Origin: Larix kaempferi
Lineage: Eukaryota; Streptophyta; Pinopsida; Pinales; Pinaceae
Direction of reading: 5' to 3'
DNA length: 64,000 nucleotides
NCBI GenBank assembly: GCA_027924585.1
Contig: BSBM01000426.1
Span: forward strand, 2,876,501-2,940,500
Below the pieces are notes generated by a model. It saw nothing but the letters and a program-made list of their open reading frames with translations, did no database searches and was not told where the DNA came from. Below, piece after piece: positions 1 through 11,690 of this stretch (the first letter of the stretch is position 1; every line of letters starts with the position of its first letter). The position numbers and the translations under genes were made by a program.

Positions 1-972
1 AATGGCTCTAGCAAGTTGCACGATGACTCCATAATAGAGCTCTCAGTTATCAAACAAATCAACGGATCCTTATACTAAACCTTAACGTCAAGAGATCGGT
101 TAGTTTAATCATTGTTCCTTTAAACAATTATGGATGCCAATAACGCCTGTTGCGTGTGTCAATATCAAACAGTTTTTCATATTAATTGACAACTGGAGTT
201 TGTGAGTTCCATCTACGGCGGTTGTTCCTTCCTTTCTTTTAACACCTTAGATTAGAATCAGACTTATTTTTTCTACTGTAAACTCTTTTCTTCAGTCGTT
301 TGGTTGACCGCTCACAAAACACTTGTTTTTTTTTTGGGGGTGAGGGGACGGTATAGTGTATTAATGCCAAGTTAGCCTTGTGAGACGTCCCGATGATTCA
401 CTTTAGTTCTGACGTTATCTCGCGATATCTGCGGGTCTATGTTTTTTTTTCTTCACAATTCGGACCCACTTTTCTCTACGATTGACTTGCCACCCATCAT
501 GACCTTGTGAAGCTTCAGAGTTTGATATCTCGATGTATATAAAACTTTGGTTTATGGAGCATCGACTGAGGTAGTTGAACTTTAATGAATTGGAATGTTA
601 TATAAGATAATAGATTTAAGCTATTTTAAAAAGTACTATAAATATACCTATAAACTCAAGTACAGGGATTAGTCACTAAGGAGAACATTTGAAATGACTC
701 TTTAAGCTATAAATTTCCACCGAAGGGAAATTAAAGAAAATTTTATATATATGTATATTATGGGAAAAAGATCAACACACAACATAGATGGAATCTAGTC
801 CCGTCAAATCTGTTTGTGTGTGAGTATTTTGGAAGTTGTTACATGTAATTAAGAAAATTGTCTCTTAACATTATGTTTAGTAATTGATAAAATTATAGTA
901 AACTATATTATTGTGGAAATAAATTCGACACACAAATATATATATATGTTTGGTCGATTTATATATATATAA

Positions 973-1022
<50 letters not shown>

Positions 1023-1434
1023 CCCTAGTTACTATATGATAGGAATATAACTGCTAAATTGTCATATTTATATGTACGTATGGAATTCCAATTAGAAGTG
1101 TTGTTTTATGAAGTGTTGCTCTCATTATCCCTTTGTCCAAGAAACAATCAAATCTCCTTTTTTTATGTGATCAATGCTTTGGTTGTTGAAAAATAGGAGT
1201 ATATATATATCAATATGCTTAGAAGCAAAGAGTAAGTCTTAAATTATTAAAGTAAAAGATATATGCTTTATGAATATATTAATGAACACAATTATGTTGT
1301 GTGGGACAATTATGTATAAGAAAATACATGAAAGTATGAATCCTTAATTTAGAAAAGAAAATCTTGTATATTTACCGTAACTATAATTTTTTTTTTATTT
1401 TTTTCGAAAATTTGTAGTAATTGAGAGTGTTACA
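1..1434 (+). other. AT-rich flank, probable end of the chromovirus 5' LTR
   Basis: No coding region is supported here. The sequence ends in TGTTACA at 1428-1434, two bases before a tRNA-iMet type primer-binding site, so at least the last part should be the 5' LTR of the Ty3 element that follows. I could not match it by eye to the 3' LTR at 6189-6904 or to the sequence resuming at 31430. The LTR may be long and only partly present at each side, or the 5' part may be rearranged. It contains TA microsatellites and several poly-T runs. Confidence 0.4.
977..1018. repeat. (TA)n microsatellite
   Basis: About 40 bases of uninterrupted TA dinucleotides, preceded by a shorter TA run near 944-970. Confidence 0.9.
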
Positions 1435-1436
1435 TG

Positions 1437-1449
1437 TGGTATTAGAGCT
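1437..1449 (+). other. Primer-binding site, tRNA-iMet type
   Basis: The sequence TGGTATTAGAGCT differs by one base from the usual plant LTR-element PBS complementary to the 3' end of initiator methionine tRNA. It lies two bases after the TGTTACA that ends the presumed 5' LTR, and 117 bases before the first gag ATG. It fixes the start of the internal domain of the plus-strand Ty3 element. Confidence 0.8.
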
Positions 1450-1565
1450 TAGATTACGAAACTTGGCCTTATGGTGTCCACTAAGCATTATGAAAAAAAA
1501 AACTAATTTTGTTTAAATGTTGTTCTTCTAGAAGAGATTTTTGAGTTACTAAACTACATGAAGAA

Positions 1566-2700
1566 ATGACGGGAAGACAATCCCCTACCCCACCTGTATG
1601 GATTGAACTTAATGATGAGAATAACAATGTGAATAATGAGATTTCGCAAATGGTAAAATATTTACAAACTGAATTAATGAACTTTAAGACTGAACATGAA
1701 AGGGTACTGAAAACCCAAGAAGACTTGAAAGAAGCCCTGCTATATAAACTGAATTAGATGACTAATGATAAGAATAGAAAGAAAAGTAAACAAGAAAACT
1801 CATCCTCTGATTGTCCCTCTTCTGACGAAATCCCTTTATCTAGTGAATTAGAATATTCTAGTGATAGCTTCGAGGGCAGATATAGGAAGAAAAGAAAATA
1901 TAAAGATGAGCTAACCAGAGAATTTAGAAAAATAAAGCCTCCTACCTTTGACGACGAAGTCAAAAATGGAGAAGAAGCTGAGGCTTGGCTCTCTGAGATG
2001 AAGAAGTACTTTACTATGTACAATTATTCCAACTATATGAAGGGAAAAATGACCATCTTCAATCTAATTGGAAAGGCTCAGATTTGGTGGCAAGACTTAA
2101 AACGATAAAAAAAAAGTTAATGATAGAAAAGTAAGCTGGAACTGGTTTAAAAAGGAATTTAAAAGAGAATACCTCTCAGAATATTACCATGAAGGGAAAT
2201 CTAAGGATCTTTATGAGCTAAAAATAGGATCCATGTCTATGCATGATGTATGTACTAAATTCTTATCCTTGTTAAGACATGTGCCTTACCTAAACGAAGA
2301 AAAACCTAAAATTCAAAGATTTCTAGGTTGCTTACCTAAATTTTATAAAGAAAAATTGGAGTTTGATGAACCAAAAAATTTGTATGAAGCAATGAGGAAG
2401 GCTAAATTAACATATGATCAATCCAAGAGTAAGAATGAAAACCCTTATAACTTCAAGAGAAGAGATTGAAGTAATTTTAAGAGAAGAGAATTCAAACATT
2501 TTAGTAAACATAAGAGTTTTTAGAGAAATACCTTTAAGGACAACCAACAAACAATAAAAATTGATTATAAACAACCAATGAGAACTGCTGAGTATAAAGA
2601 TAATCTTTTTAATAAGAAGAAAGAATAAATAAAAAGAGAACGTTTGTCGTGTTGGGGATGTGGTGAGAGTCATTTATATCGGGACTCTCCTCATAAAAAG
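1566..2700 (+). pseudogene. gag: Chromovirus Gag, broken
   Basis: Capsid protein of the Ty3 element. The N-terminal part starts at the ATG at 1566. An in-frame TAG at 1755 separates 63 codons from the next 116. The second stretch holds the retrotransposon gag core, including an AWL motif and the WW pair of QIWWQDLKR near 2080-2108. TAA at 2106 and a frame change are followed by the rest of the core at 2233-2469. A zinc knuckle is visible near 2650-2690 (C-x2-C-x3-H), but its last cysteine is replaced by serine, so nucleic-acid binding would be impaired. Highly charged Lys/Arg/Glu stretches flank the core, as is usual in plant Ty3 Gag. Several stops exclude function. Confidence 0.75.
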
Positions 2701-3482
2701 GATAATGGGAATATTCACATAGTCCAAGAAGTAGCCACAGTTGGAGAGGTTGGTCGGAACAAACCGCATATTAGTGTCACTTTGGACAACCATCAAGCGG
2801 ATTATCAACCGTCCATGATCAGGGTAGATGGTAACATCTTTGACCAACCTATTTCCATACCAATTGATTTTGGATCTAATTTAAGTTATATTTCTCGTAA
2901 GTTGGTAGATTTATGTAAAATAAAAAGATATGATTTGAAAGGTCATGGTTAGTGCAATTAGCCACAAGAACAAAAATAAAAGTAACCAGTTTTATTTCTA
3001 GTTGTGAAGTTCATATGCAAAATTTGATTACAAAAGTAGATTTGAATATTTTTCCATTAGGATCTTATGACATATTAATTGGCATGGATTGGCTAGAAAA
3101 ACATAGAGTTGTGTTAAATTGCTTTGAGAAAATTTGTAATTGTATTGATGAAAATGGTGAAAGTAAAATGGTTAGAGGGATTCCAAAAACGGTTCTTACT
3201 AGAAAAGTATCTGCTTTGCAATTGAAAAAGTGTGCTAGGAAAGGATGTAGGTTGTTTGTTGTACACATCACCAAAACTAACGATGATAAAACAAAACCTA
3301 GTTTAGATGATTCTCCTCTTTTAAATGAATTTAAAGATGTCTTTCCAGAAGATATACCTATACTACCACCGAAGAGAGATATTGATTTTACCATTGAGTT
3401 GGTACCGGGAGTGGTACCTGCCTCAAAGGCTCCTTATCGAATGAACACACCTAAGTTGGTAGAATTACAATTACAATTGTAG
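2701..3482 (+). pseudogene. pol: Chromovirus aspartic protease region, broken
   Basis: This part of Pol lies between the zinc knuckle and the reverse transcriptase. The catalytic motif is near 2860 and reads IDFGSNLSYIS. Family members have Asp-Ser/Thr-Gly at this position, so the middle residue is abnormal. The frame changes at about 2950. The typical C-terminal protease segment, YDILIGMDWLEKH, is clear at 3067-3105. The linker to RT contains DVFPEDIPILPPKRDIDF, the usual entry to plant Ty3 RT. A TAG at 3480 interrupts the frame where family members have Gln. Identity is secure from the combined motifs, although the catalytic triad is changed. Confidence 0.75.
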
Positions 3483-4110
3483 GAATTAATAGATAAAGAA
3501 TATATAAGACCGAGTGTGTCTCCATGGGGAGCGCCCGTTTTGTTTGTTAAAAATAAATATGGCACGCTAAGGATTTGCATTGATTACAAACAATTAAATA
3601 AAATGAAAATTAAGAATATATACCCTCTCCCCCACATCGACAACCTATTTGATCAAGTTAGGGGAGCATCGATATTCTCTAAAATTGACTTAAGGTCCAT
3701 ATACCATCAAGTACGAATTAATGACGAGGATGTTTATAAAACTACATTCAAAACAAGGTACGGGCATTACGAGTTCTTGGCTATACCATTTGGCTTGACC
3801 AATGCCCCAACCACGTTCATGTGTTTGAGGAACAACGTCCTCCATAAGTACTTAGATAAATTTGTAATAGTGTTTATTGATGACATCTTAATATATTCCA
3901 AAAATGAGGAGGAGCACAAAGAACACCTAAAGTTAGTCTTACAAACCCTAAGAGAACATAAGTTGTATGCGGAGTTTAGTAAATGCGAATTCTTTCAAGA
4001 TAAAATTCAATAACTAGGCCATGTAATATCTAAGGAAGGAATTTCTGTAGACCCATATAAAATCAAGGAAATAAGTGATTGGCCAGTTCCTAAGGATGTA
4101 ACCAGGATTC
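3483..4110 (+). pseudogene. pol: Chromovirus reverse transcriptase, broken
   Basis: Copies element RNA into cDNA in the family. The best-preserved stretch is 3516-4013. It shows the [18 protein letters not shown] motif near the start, the conserved KIDLRS.YHQVRI block (3680-3715), the [10 protein letters not shown] block near 3790, and the catalytic box [10 protein letters not shown] near 3877-3905. FIDD stands where most members have YVDD or FIDD, so the catalytic Asp pair is present. A TAA at 4012 comes just before the LGHV.S block and is not explained by a simple C-to-T change. The thumb continues in the same frame to the GITGYYHRFIEGFS motif at 4119. Confidence 0.9.
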
Positions 4111-4680
4111 AATCCTTTATGGGGATCACGGGTTACTACCATAGGTTCATTGAGGGGTTCTCTAGAATTGCTTACCCAATAACTTCACATCAAAAGAAAG
4201 GAAATAAATTCATATGGTATAATAAATGTCAGGAAATCTTTGAAAAACTTAAACATTTACTGACCACAGCACCTATTCTAAGAATAACAGATCCGTACAA
4301 AGACTTCGTTGTATGTACGGATGCCTACTTAGAAGGGTTAGGTGGCATGCTATTGCAAGAGGATTATGTAATAAGTTATGAGTAAAGAAAACTTAAACAA
4401 CATGAACGTAACTATGCGACACACAACTTGGAACTAGCTTCCATAATACATGTATTAAGGATGTGGATACACTACTTACTAGGAAGATAATTTACGTTAA
4501 TGTTTGATAATATAAGCTTAAAATACTTATTTGATCAACAAAGTTTAAAGGCTCGCCAAGCAAGGTGGTTATCCTTCTTGAGTGAGTACGACTTTGAAAT
4601 TAAACACATTAAAGGAAAATAAAACAAAGTGGCAGATGCTTTCAGATGGAAAGCCATTCCACATAGTTTGGATGCTTTTA
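4111..4680 (+). pseudogene. pol: Chromovirus RNase H, broken
   Basis: Degrades RNA in the RNA/DNA hybrid in intact relatives. The RT/RNase H connection is at 4119-4260 and is followed by TAPILRITDP. The first catalytic Asp lies in VCTDAYLEGLGGMLLQ (4310-4357). A TAA at 4383, another at about 4486 and a third at about 4621 interrupt the frame. The C-terminal block, with ARWLSFLSEYDFEIKHIKG, is readable between 4555 and 4620 and is followed by NKVADAF. Stops here include transversions (presumed Ser and Glu codons), so decay is of mixed type and old. Confidence 0.8.
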
Positions 4681-5842
4681 GTAGTTATAAAACAAACCTT
4701 GAAGATTTGATAAAAGATGCAGATAAAAATGATGAGGAATACCTAAAAATTAAACGATAGTAAGAAAATGATCTTAATGGAAACGAATCCTCAAGTTACT
4801 CCATAAGCTCAGAAGAGTTATTAGTCTATAAGAATCAGTTATACATACCTAATTTAGAAGAAGTTAAACAATTAATCATGAATGAGTTACATAAGAAACC
4901 ATATTTCGGACCCTTGGGATACCAAAACTAATGAAAAGCTATTATTGGCCTAATATGAAGAACGATGCTGCAAATTACCTAGCCAGATGTATTTTTCATG
5001 TCAACAAGTAAAAACATAACATCAATATCCTGTCAGATTACTTCAACCCTTACCTATTCCAGAATGGAAATGGGAGATAATAAGTATGGAATTTATAACA
5101 GGATTACCTAAAATGAATAAACAACATGACTCTATAATGGTAGTTGTTGATAAGTTAAGTAAAGATGCACATTTCATACCCGTGAAATCGACCTTTAAAT
5201 CCATTAACATAGCTGATATTTTTATGAAGTAAATATTTCGTTTGCATGGTCATTCGAAAGTTGTAATTTCTGATAGGGATGCAAAATTTACAAGTAACTT
5301 TTGGAAATCCTTGTTTAAAGGACTAGATACACATCTGAATTTCAGTAATGCTTATCATCCCCAAACTGATGGGAAAACTGAAAGAACTAATCAAGTGTTA
5401 GAAGATATACTGCGAATGAATGTAATGGATAAACCAGGTAAATGGGAAGAGTATTTGCATTTAGTAGAATAAGTTTGCTTATAATAATGGGTATCAAGAT
5501 TCACTAAAAAGGAGTCCATTTGAAGTCTTGCACATGGTCGAAAATGCCACACTCCTGTGTCTTGGGATAACCCTTTTGACAGGATTGTTCTAGGACCCAA
5601 CATGTTAAAAGAGATGGAACAGATGGTGAAAGATGTGCAAAAAAACTTAAAAGTTTCCCAAGATCGACATAAGAGTTATGCAGATTTAAAAAGAACTCCA
5701 AGAGACTTCAACATTGGTGATCATGCATATCTAAAGGTAAAGTCGAAAAAGAGTGCCTTGAGCTTGGGAAGGTGTTCCAAGATGGGACCCAAGTATTGTA
5801 GACGTTTTGAAGTGTTAGCTAAGATAGGTCTAGTAGCCTATT
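4681..5842 (+). pseudogene. pol: Chromovirus integrase, broken
   Basis: Joins cDNA into the host chromosome in intact relatives. The N-terminal zinc-binding part is degraded (ELHKKPYFG near 4885, then stops and frame changes up to 5040). The catalytic core has VVVDKLSKDAHFIP at about 5145-5180 (first Asp), SDRDAKFTSNFWK near 5270 (second Asp), and YHPQTDGKTERTNQ near 5350 (catalytic Glu). All three acidic residues are readable. A TAA at 5470 and a frame change follow. The C-terminal GPY-type module is at 5700-5840 (VKSKKSALSLGR then KMGPKYCRRFEV), ending at a TAG at 5842. The element cannot encode an active enzyme. Confidence 0.85.
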
Positions 5843-6130
5843 AGATTGCATTCCCCCTAATATAAAAGTGCATGATGCATTTCATATTTAATTAAAAAAA
5901 AGTATATACATGGCGCTACTCATATAATTAACTGAAATGTGATTCAGGTAGAACCCGAGGGTGAGTTCCAGACCGAACCTTTCTGCATTCTAGATAGTAA
6001 GGAATGTATGCTACAGAATCAAGCCATCGTTCAAACAAAAGTGAAATGGAAGCACTTCATCCTTGAAGAGGCAACTTAGGAAATGGAGGATAAAATCTGA
6101 GAAGAATATCCCTCCATGTTCCAGAATGAG
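5843..6130 (+). pseudogene. Chromodomain tail of integrase, broken
   Basis: Reading through stops from about 5940 gives a segment with the spacing of a chromovirus chromodomain: an ILD block, a basic region, VKWKHFILEEAT at about 6040-6075, a TAG where family members have the conserved Trp, then EEYPSMF near 6105-6120. In the family this domain steers integration to marked heterochromatin. The TAG at about 6076 (from TGG) and a TGA near 6100 (probably from CGA) break it. The assignment rests on motif spacing, not on an alignment. Confidence 0.65.
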
Positions 6131-6150
6131 CAAGAGAGCTCAGAATAAAT

Positions 6151-6168
6151 AACACCGAGGACGGTGTT
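6151..6168. other. Pre-PPT palindrome of the chromovirus
   Basis: AACACCGAGGACGGTGTT is an imperfect palindrome (arms AACACCG and CGGTGTT) 20 bases before the 3' LTR. The minus-strand LARD has the same motif with one base changed at the matching place (21548-21565), 19 bases from its LTR. Confidence 0.85.
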
Positions 6169-6188
6169 AAAAATAAGTGGGGGAGAAA
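6169..6188 (+). other. Polypurine tract of the chromovirus
   Basis: A purine-rich run with the core GTGGGGGAGAA lies directly before TGTAATACCC, the start of the 3' LTR. This is the expected plus-strand primer site. Confidence 0.85.
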
Positions 6189-6904
6189 TGTAATACCCAA
6201 AAAATATTATTATTATTATTTTTCTTATTTATTTTGTGACAATTATTTGTATGTAAGAGTTATTTAAAAACTCAAACACTTTGCACAACAAACTATTCTT
6301 TTTATTAAATAAAAGAAACGAGGGACTTGGAGAGTTCAACTACATGAGGGGACACCACCATGGAACAAGAGAACATGTGTAAGAAATCTAGAGAGATATT
6401 TACCAATCAAATCTAATCTAAAACTCAACAACCAAACAAGATCCTAAATCATAAGATCCTAAATCATAGGGATTTATGGATTGATTGGAGATTTGATTGG
6501 GATGGCACAAGACCTACGAAAAAACTATAAATAATAGTGCACTTAGATAGCATGGGACGCCATGTTGTGCATAGAGGAACAGGTTGAGTGTTCTCTCTTT
6601 TCATAAGTCCATTTGCTTCTTACAGACTCTGGAAGAGAGTGCCGTGAGGAAGTAATTGCTTGCATTCTAGTGCATGATGGTGATCTAGCTCGAGGGTGGA
6701 GCTGGAAAAACAACGAGTTGCACTCTTCTATGGTTGGGAGGAGATGAATCTCCAACTTGTCCTTTACACTGTTTTCAAGTAAGTAGGATGTTATATGTTG
6801 AAAACTATGAGTGTAAATATTTCTCTTCCCATTGATTTCTGGTTATTATTTTGTTTATGAGGGAAGCCATGGTGGATTTATTAAGTGTTAAGGAGTTTAC
6901 TGTT
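6189..6904 (+). repeat. 3' LTR of the chromovirus, first part
   Basis: Starts with TGTAATACCC directly after the PPT and runs to the ATCAT target site at 6905. A TATA box (TATAAATA, 6526-6533) lies about 340 bases in, suitable for an LTR promoter, so the U3/R boundary is probably near 6555. The sequence continues at 31430 after the nested insertion. The LTR end beyond that point could not be fixed. Confidence 0.8.
6526..6533 (+). promoter_or_regulatory. TATA box in chromovirus LTR
   Basis: A perfect TATAAATA in an LTR context, followed by a less AT-rich stretch. No other promoter evidence. Confidence 0.5.
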
Positions 6905-6909
6905 ATCAT

Positions 6910-9005
6910 TGTAACATGCCCATATTTAACTGAGTTAGTAATTAGTGAACAATCACAAAAAGAAAAGATTATTCATCTATATGTTTCATCTTACTCTTAA
7001 AAATACAAGACTAGTTACCTGAGGTTTGAGGTTTGATCATAGGAAGACATAACTAGAAAAATGTAAATCACAACCTTACACAAGTTATTAATGTTACACT
7101 AAACATGTGTATTCTCACATCCTTACATACATCCATATCATCAGTAAGACAATGTGCATAATAATGGAACTATTTATACATTTCAACAAAATCATTTACA
7201 AAAACCAACTCATGACTATTTATCTAGCTTGACATCTTCTAAACCACTCAACAATGGAAAGTACTTATCTGGATCAATAGATTTGGATGAAAAAAACACC
7301 ATAACATTACGGAGATTAAATACATAAGCTACACTTATACAAGAACAAAAGACATTAAATCACACATAGGAGAGAGACAGTTTTAGGTGGCTCGCCCGTA
7401 CCCATGGGCTACGTCCACAAATATTTGCCCACATTTATTCCATTTATCAACTTAAAAGATTACATTCTGCAACTCCGGTATTAAAATTTTCTCACTTTCT
7501 CACTACCTCTCCCATAGAGAGTACTTCCTCAATATTCAACCAAAATGCCGAACCACTTACAGAGGCAGCTTAAAGTTATCATCAGCATACATCCAGAGAA
7601 CTATATTGGATTTATTTATATAAGTAGTTGTTGGCGTTCCAATGCTAATATATAGAACTTCTCTCTAGGTTAATATCTCGATCTTGACATTCTACGAAAA
7701 TCCCCAAATTACTAAAGAGGCCTAAATGAAAAACCACCAAGTTAGGTCTTCTTAAGTTACAAGCAACAAGGGTAAAACATGGATCGCTATCCATAAAAAT
7801 ATGTCGAAATAAAGAAAAAATGAGAACGCTATAAAAGTCACTTGCTAGAACTTTATCCCGAATCCAGGTTCTAAACGAAACATAAGAAGAACACGAGAAA
7901 AGAGGACATAACCTCATACAGGGATTTCTTCTACCAACTCGATACCGGGGTTGCTCAACCCGAGATCTGAGTTTCAAAAGAATAAATCTTCATTTTTCAA
8001 AGGCAACACATTGTTACACACAGACTTCCTTTGCAGCAAGTTCCTATAAGCAGAGGTCCGATATTTTTAAAAGGGAGTAAAAAAAATTTAGACATACTGC
8101 GGGTATAAGAAAGAGACCTTGGTCTCTAACCAACGGGATCTCCAATGAGCTAGAACTACTACAACCTACAATGGTCAACGTTTAATAATGCACAAAAAAT
8201 AAAACTAACCCGATACCCAAGATTCAGGGCAGGGAGGTCCTGGTATCGACTTCTTTCCCTGTGACTGGTGCTACCCAGTTTTTACAGGGAATGCTTTAAC
8301 AAAGAAATGACATACCACCTCAGTTCCTACAGGGGTCAACAAAATAAGCAATAATATCGCAGATCTACCACACCATGCATCTTCCTGAGGTCAACGAGAT
8401 CTATCTATCAAGCATAAGCAAATACGAAATCTGCATATAGGAAACTAACACTCAAGGGTTTAAGTTATTGCATGTGCTGGAAAAAGTACAAATGATGACA
8501 GGAAGATCCGCATGGGCCTGAACCTACTACCAAGATTAACATGAGAAGACTCACACCGCAATACTTATTTACGGTTCAAGTTTTAGCAGATCGACACTGA
8601 AAAAAAAAAGTATATAAAACAAGGTTCAACAAAATAGACTTACAGGGAATGGCTTATCCCATGAGTTGAGTATGACGACAAGTATTTTCTTTATACGGAG
8701 AGTAATATAGTAGATAACTTGAAGGTTAATGCCTTCCTGGAAGCAATAATAATAACAACAAAACAATAAGCAGATATTAACTAAAACACATTCATACAGA
8801 GAGTACAACTCTGTCAACAGATATCACAACAACATAGTTTAGATAACATGCAATCCTACGGAGAAATCTTATATAACAGGGGTCTCTTGGATCATTGCGA
8901 TCCCATTGTAGCATAATGTATGTAACCCTGATCAATAGAGATCACGCTATACTAAGACAAAGATCAACACAAAATACTCAAACAAGAAAAAAAAAATGAA
9001 AGAAG
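6910..9005 (-). repeat. LARD 3' LTR, outer part
   Basis: Collinear with 28066-30178 of the other LTR. Starts TGTAACATGCCC on the plus strand, the complement of the LTR end. The last three bases (AAG, 9003-9005) are the target duplicated by the CACTA insertion. Small open frames here are matched by the non-coding second copy and have no recognisable product. Confidence 0.9.
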
Positions 9006-9330
9006 CACTACAAGAAAAAGGGCATTTTAGCCTCACATTAGCACCACTATTTGTAAAGGATTTGAGAAATTCTCAATTTTCATATAGTGGTGCAAAAGTG
9101 GTGATAATGTGGGGATACGCAAGTGGTGCTAAGATTTATGGTGTAAAAGTGGTGTTTGTAAAAAAATTGATTTTGGTGTTAAATGAATATGTGGCATTCC
9201 ATCGTGTATGGTGCAAACCACCAAAACCAATCCTAAGTGGATTGCAATTTTGTGGTGCAAAACACCAAAATTATTATTATTATTTAATATAGACAAACTT
9301 GTATATGGTGCAAAGCACCATAAAATAATA
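9006..9330. repeat. CACTA left terminus with subterminal repeats
   Basis: The terminal inverted repeat is followed by many copies of GTGGTG, GGTGCAAA and their complements. In En/Spm-type elements such subterminal repeats bind the element's own protein; here that role is inferred. The open frame at 8996-9292 is an artefact of these repeats. Confidence 0.8.
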
Positions 9331-10440
9331 AATGACGCAAAACAAATATAAATCACATTATATATATATATATATATATGCGAGCAAAGCACCATAAAAT
9401 AATAAATGATGAAAAAAATATAACTCATATTATTTATAAATATATAACAAGATTGATTATAAGTTGGTTATTTAGTATTTTTATTATTATTATTTTACAA
9501 GTGTATATAGTGTAAATCATCTTAACCTAACAAATAGGAAAAAAAAATACATCCATGTCATATTTAGCAATGTTGTGCTTTTATAGAAAATTTATTATTA
9601 ATGTCATATATGGTTTAATGTAAATGCCAATTGTCATCCATAAAAATATATACATATAAAACAATTATATCAATTTTTTTTATTAAAAAATTCATTTTAC
9701 TTATGATTAGAAAAAATACATATATTTTTTCCCGCTTCATAATAAAACCTAAATATAATTATTCAAAGAGTTGTTTATATTACTTCTTTAATAAATATAT
9801 TTATAATGATATTAATATCACAAAATAAGTTTACATAAAATTAATCATTTTAATCTACAATAATCAAAATTTAATAATTCACTAAATTCAATATAAAGAA
9901 AAAAAATGATAATATTATTTGAACCCATTTACAATTAGTAAGGCAGGCCGGTCTATTTATTCTCCTCAAAGCGTGAGCAGATCGTAGGACCATCCCAGGA
10001 AATGGGAAGGTTATATATAGTTTACTCTATCATGATTAATATTTTATTCTCTCAAATACTGCACAATAAACCCTGTGCAGATGTGCTAGAATAGGCGATG
10101 GAGATCGAAGAATCCATGATTGGGTATCTTGCAAATGCTCGAGTTGAGATACCAGGTTAGGACCTATCTCAGGTTCAGAATAAGAATGCCACGCTTACGG
10201 AGAGGATTCAATATTTATAAATCTTATTATTATTTGTATGTAAAAATCATTAAAAAGAATCTTAATAAGTATGACCAATGATTTTTTTTTCAAGCTGAAA
10301 AAAAATTCCTTGCTACCTATGATTTTACATAGCCCAATGTCATAAATTAAAGTTAAAATATCCTCATAAGATATATATATATATATCCCAAAATGTGGGC
10401 GTATTTTACTAAAGGTTAATAATCAACACAACACAATATA
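9331..10440. other. AT-rich CACTA interior
   Basis: No gene is supported. The stretch includes a TA run at about 9359-9379, a second at about 10370-10386, and a short higher-GC segment at 9950-10200 without a persuasive reading frame. Confidence 0.5.
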
Positions 10441-10840
10441 ATTTCATGGAATGAAACATACAAAACCAGCTCAGTAGATATTGCATGTCCACACAAAGGG
10501 GTGAACCACAGCATCCTCACATCTATCTGCACCGAAGTGCCACAGAATGAATACATAATTTTTCAGAAAAAAACGCTCACGGCTCAGCCAAAAAGGAACC
10601 TTCTGAAGGCCTCCCACTGGAAAGAGATGCAGGTCTGCAAGAAACTCATCTCTAATTAAAACACAAAGGAATAAACCCCTCCCTGAGTCAGCCTGTCTCC
10701 CCTGTAATTTCAACTTCTAATTTAGGAATTTGAGCAAAGTTACCCATCTTTATGGGTACCAATGAAGACGACCCACGAAGACACTGTGAGACTTGCATTA
10801 CAATATGGTAAAATCTGGGTAAAGTAAAAAAAGAAGATTG
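10441..10840 (-). other. Higher-GC segment, possible captured gene fragment
   Basis: An 80-codon minus-strand frame (10471-10713) lies in sequence with a composition unlike its AT-rich surroundings. I recognise no domain. CACTA elements often carry host gene pieces, so this is only a candidate. Confidence 0.2.
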
Positions 10841-11003
10841 GTATTGCGCTTTCCCTTTGACATTGCATCATATTGCAATAGACTGGTTTCAGAGCCTTTA
10901 CTTAACCAAAGTAAAAGTGCTTATGAGAATCATTTTAGAGGGAATATTGCATACTGTGGAGTGATAAATAAATTGCAAGTCGGATCACTTCATCAAACAA
11001 TGA

Positions 11004-11187
11004 AAAAACAAATTAGCATGAAATTATATAAAAGAATAAAAACATGAAATATACAGTTATTGGTACCATTACCAGATTTATTATTGCAACATTTAAAAAA
11101 CAAATTAGTATGAAATTATATAAAAGAATAAAAACATGAAATATACAGTTATTGGTACCATTACCAGATTTATTATTGCAACATTTT
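11004..11187. repeat. Tandem duplication, unit about 92 bp
   Basis: A segment containing AAATTAGCATGAAATTATA (about 11009) recurs 92 bases later with one base changed, and both copies end in TTATTGGTACCATTACCAGA and following sequence. The second copy ends at about 11187. The near-identity of the copies suggests a recent event. Confidence 0.85.
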
Positions 11188-11189
11188 TT

Positions 11190-11690
11190 GGCTGGCTTTA
11201 AGGATCAACTTGCGGACTTAGCAATATTATAACAGCCGCGGGCCCAACAAACCCCTGAATGGACCCCTGAAAAAAGGAACAGGTGCGGTTGTGGCAGATG
11301 GAAGGGCCTCTGGTCAATGAAAACCTCATTGGAAGGGCGGCGGAATGGCTCATCGACCAGCAAACCCATGTCCATACCCAAAATACCCCTCAACGACCCA
11401 GAAAGACTATCGGAACCAAACAGATTGCTTCCTGAAGGGCCCAACAAACCCCCGAATGGATGCCGAAAAAAAGGAAAAGGGGATGATCTGCCTCGTTGGA
11501 TTGCAGATCCACCACAGAAGAAGAGCCAGCCCCGCCTGGACTGCAGATCCACCGTCGGAGAAGAGCAAACCTCACTTGATCTGCAGAGAATCGCCATAAC
11601 TGCAGAACCTTCGCCATTCGCATGGGAGAGCAGAGGGAGGCTAGGTTTGTAACCCTAGCCGCTTGCACAATGATCAAAAGGGATCAATAG
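11190..11690. other. GC-rich block inside the CACTA element
   Basis: Clearly higher GC content than its surroundings, with overlapping open frames on both strands (11205-11597 minus, 11317-11652 plus). The motif CTGCAGATCCACC and variants recur (near 11500 and 11550), and this repetition explains some of the frames. No domain is recognisable on either strand. It could be a captured exon or a CpG-rich piece of another element. Confidence 0.3.

Larger units (their letters stand above)
1437..6904 (+). mobile_element. Decayed Ty3/gypsy chromovirus (Tekay/Del-like), body and start of 3' LTR
   Basis: The domain order is gag, protease, reverse transcriptase, RNase H, integrase, chromodomain, which is the Ty3 order. 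The chromodomain after the integrase places it among chromoviruses, and the form of that domain resembles the Tekay/Del group (inference from family knowledge). Many stops and at least three frame changes show it is dead. The element is bounded by a PBS at 1437 and a PPT ending at 6188. Its 3' LTR starts at 6189 and is cut at 6905 by the insertion of the minus-strand LARD. The remainder should resume at 31430. Confidence 0.85.

Noticed and set aside
1566-6190. Possible functional autonomous chromovirus
   Set aside because: Multiple stops, frame changes, a changed protease motif and a lost zinc-knuckle cysteine exclude it.
11205-11677. Overlapping frames of up to 130 codons in the GC-rich block of the CACTA element
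   Set aside because: Similar frames exist on both strands and overlap each other. No recognisable domain, and local repeats explain the lack of stops.
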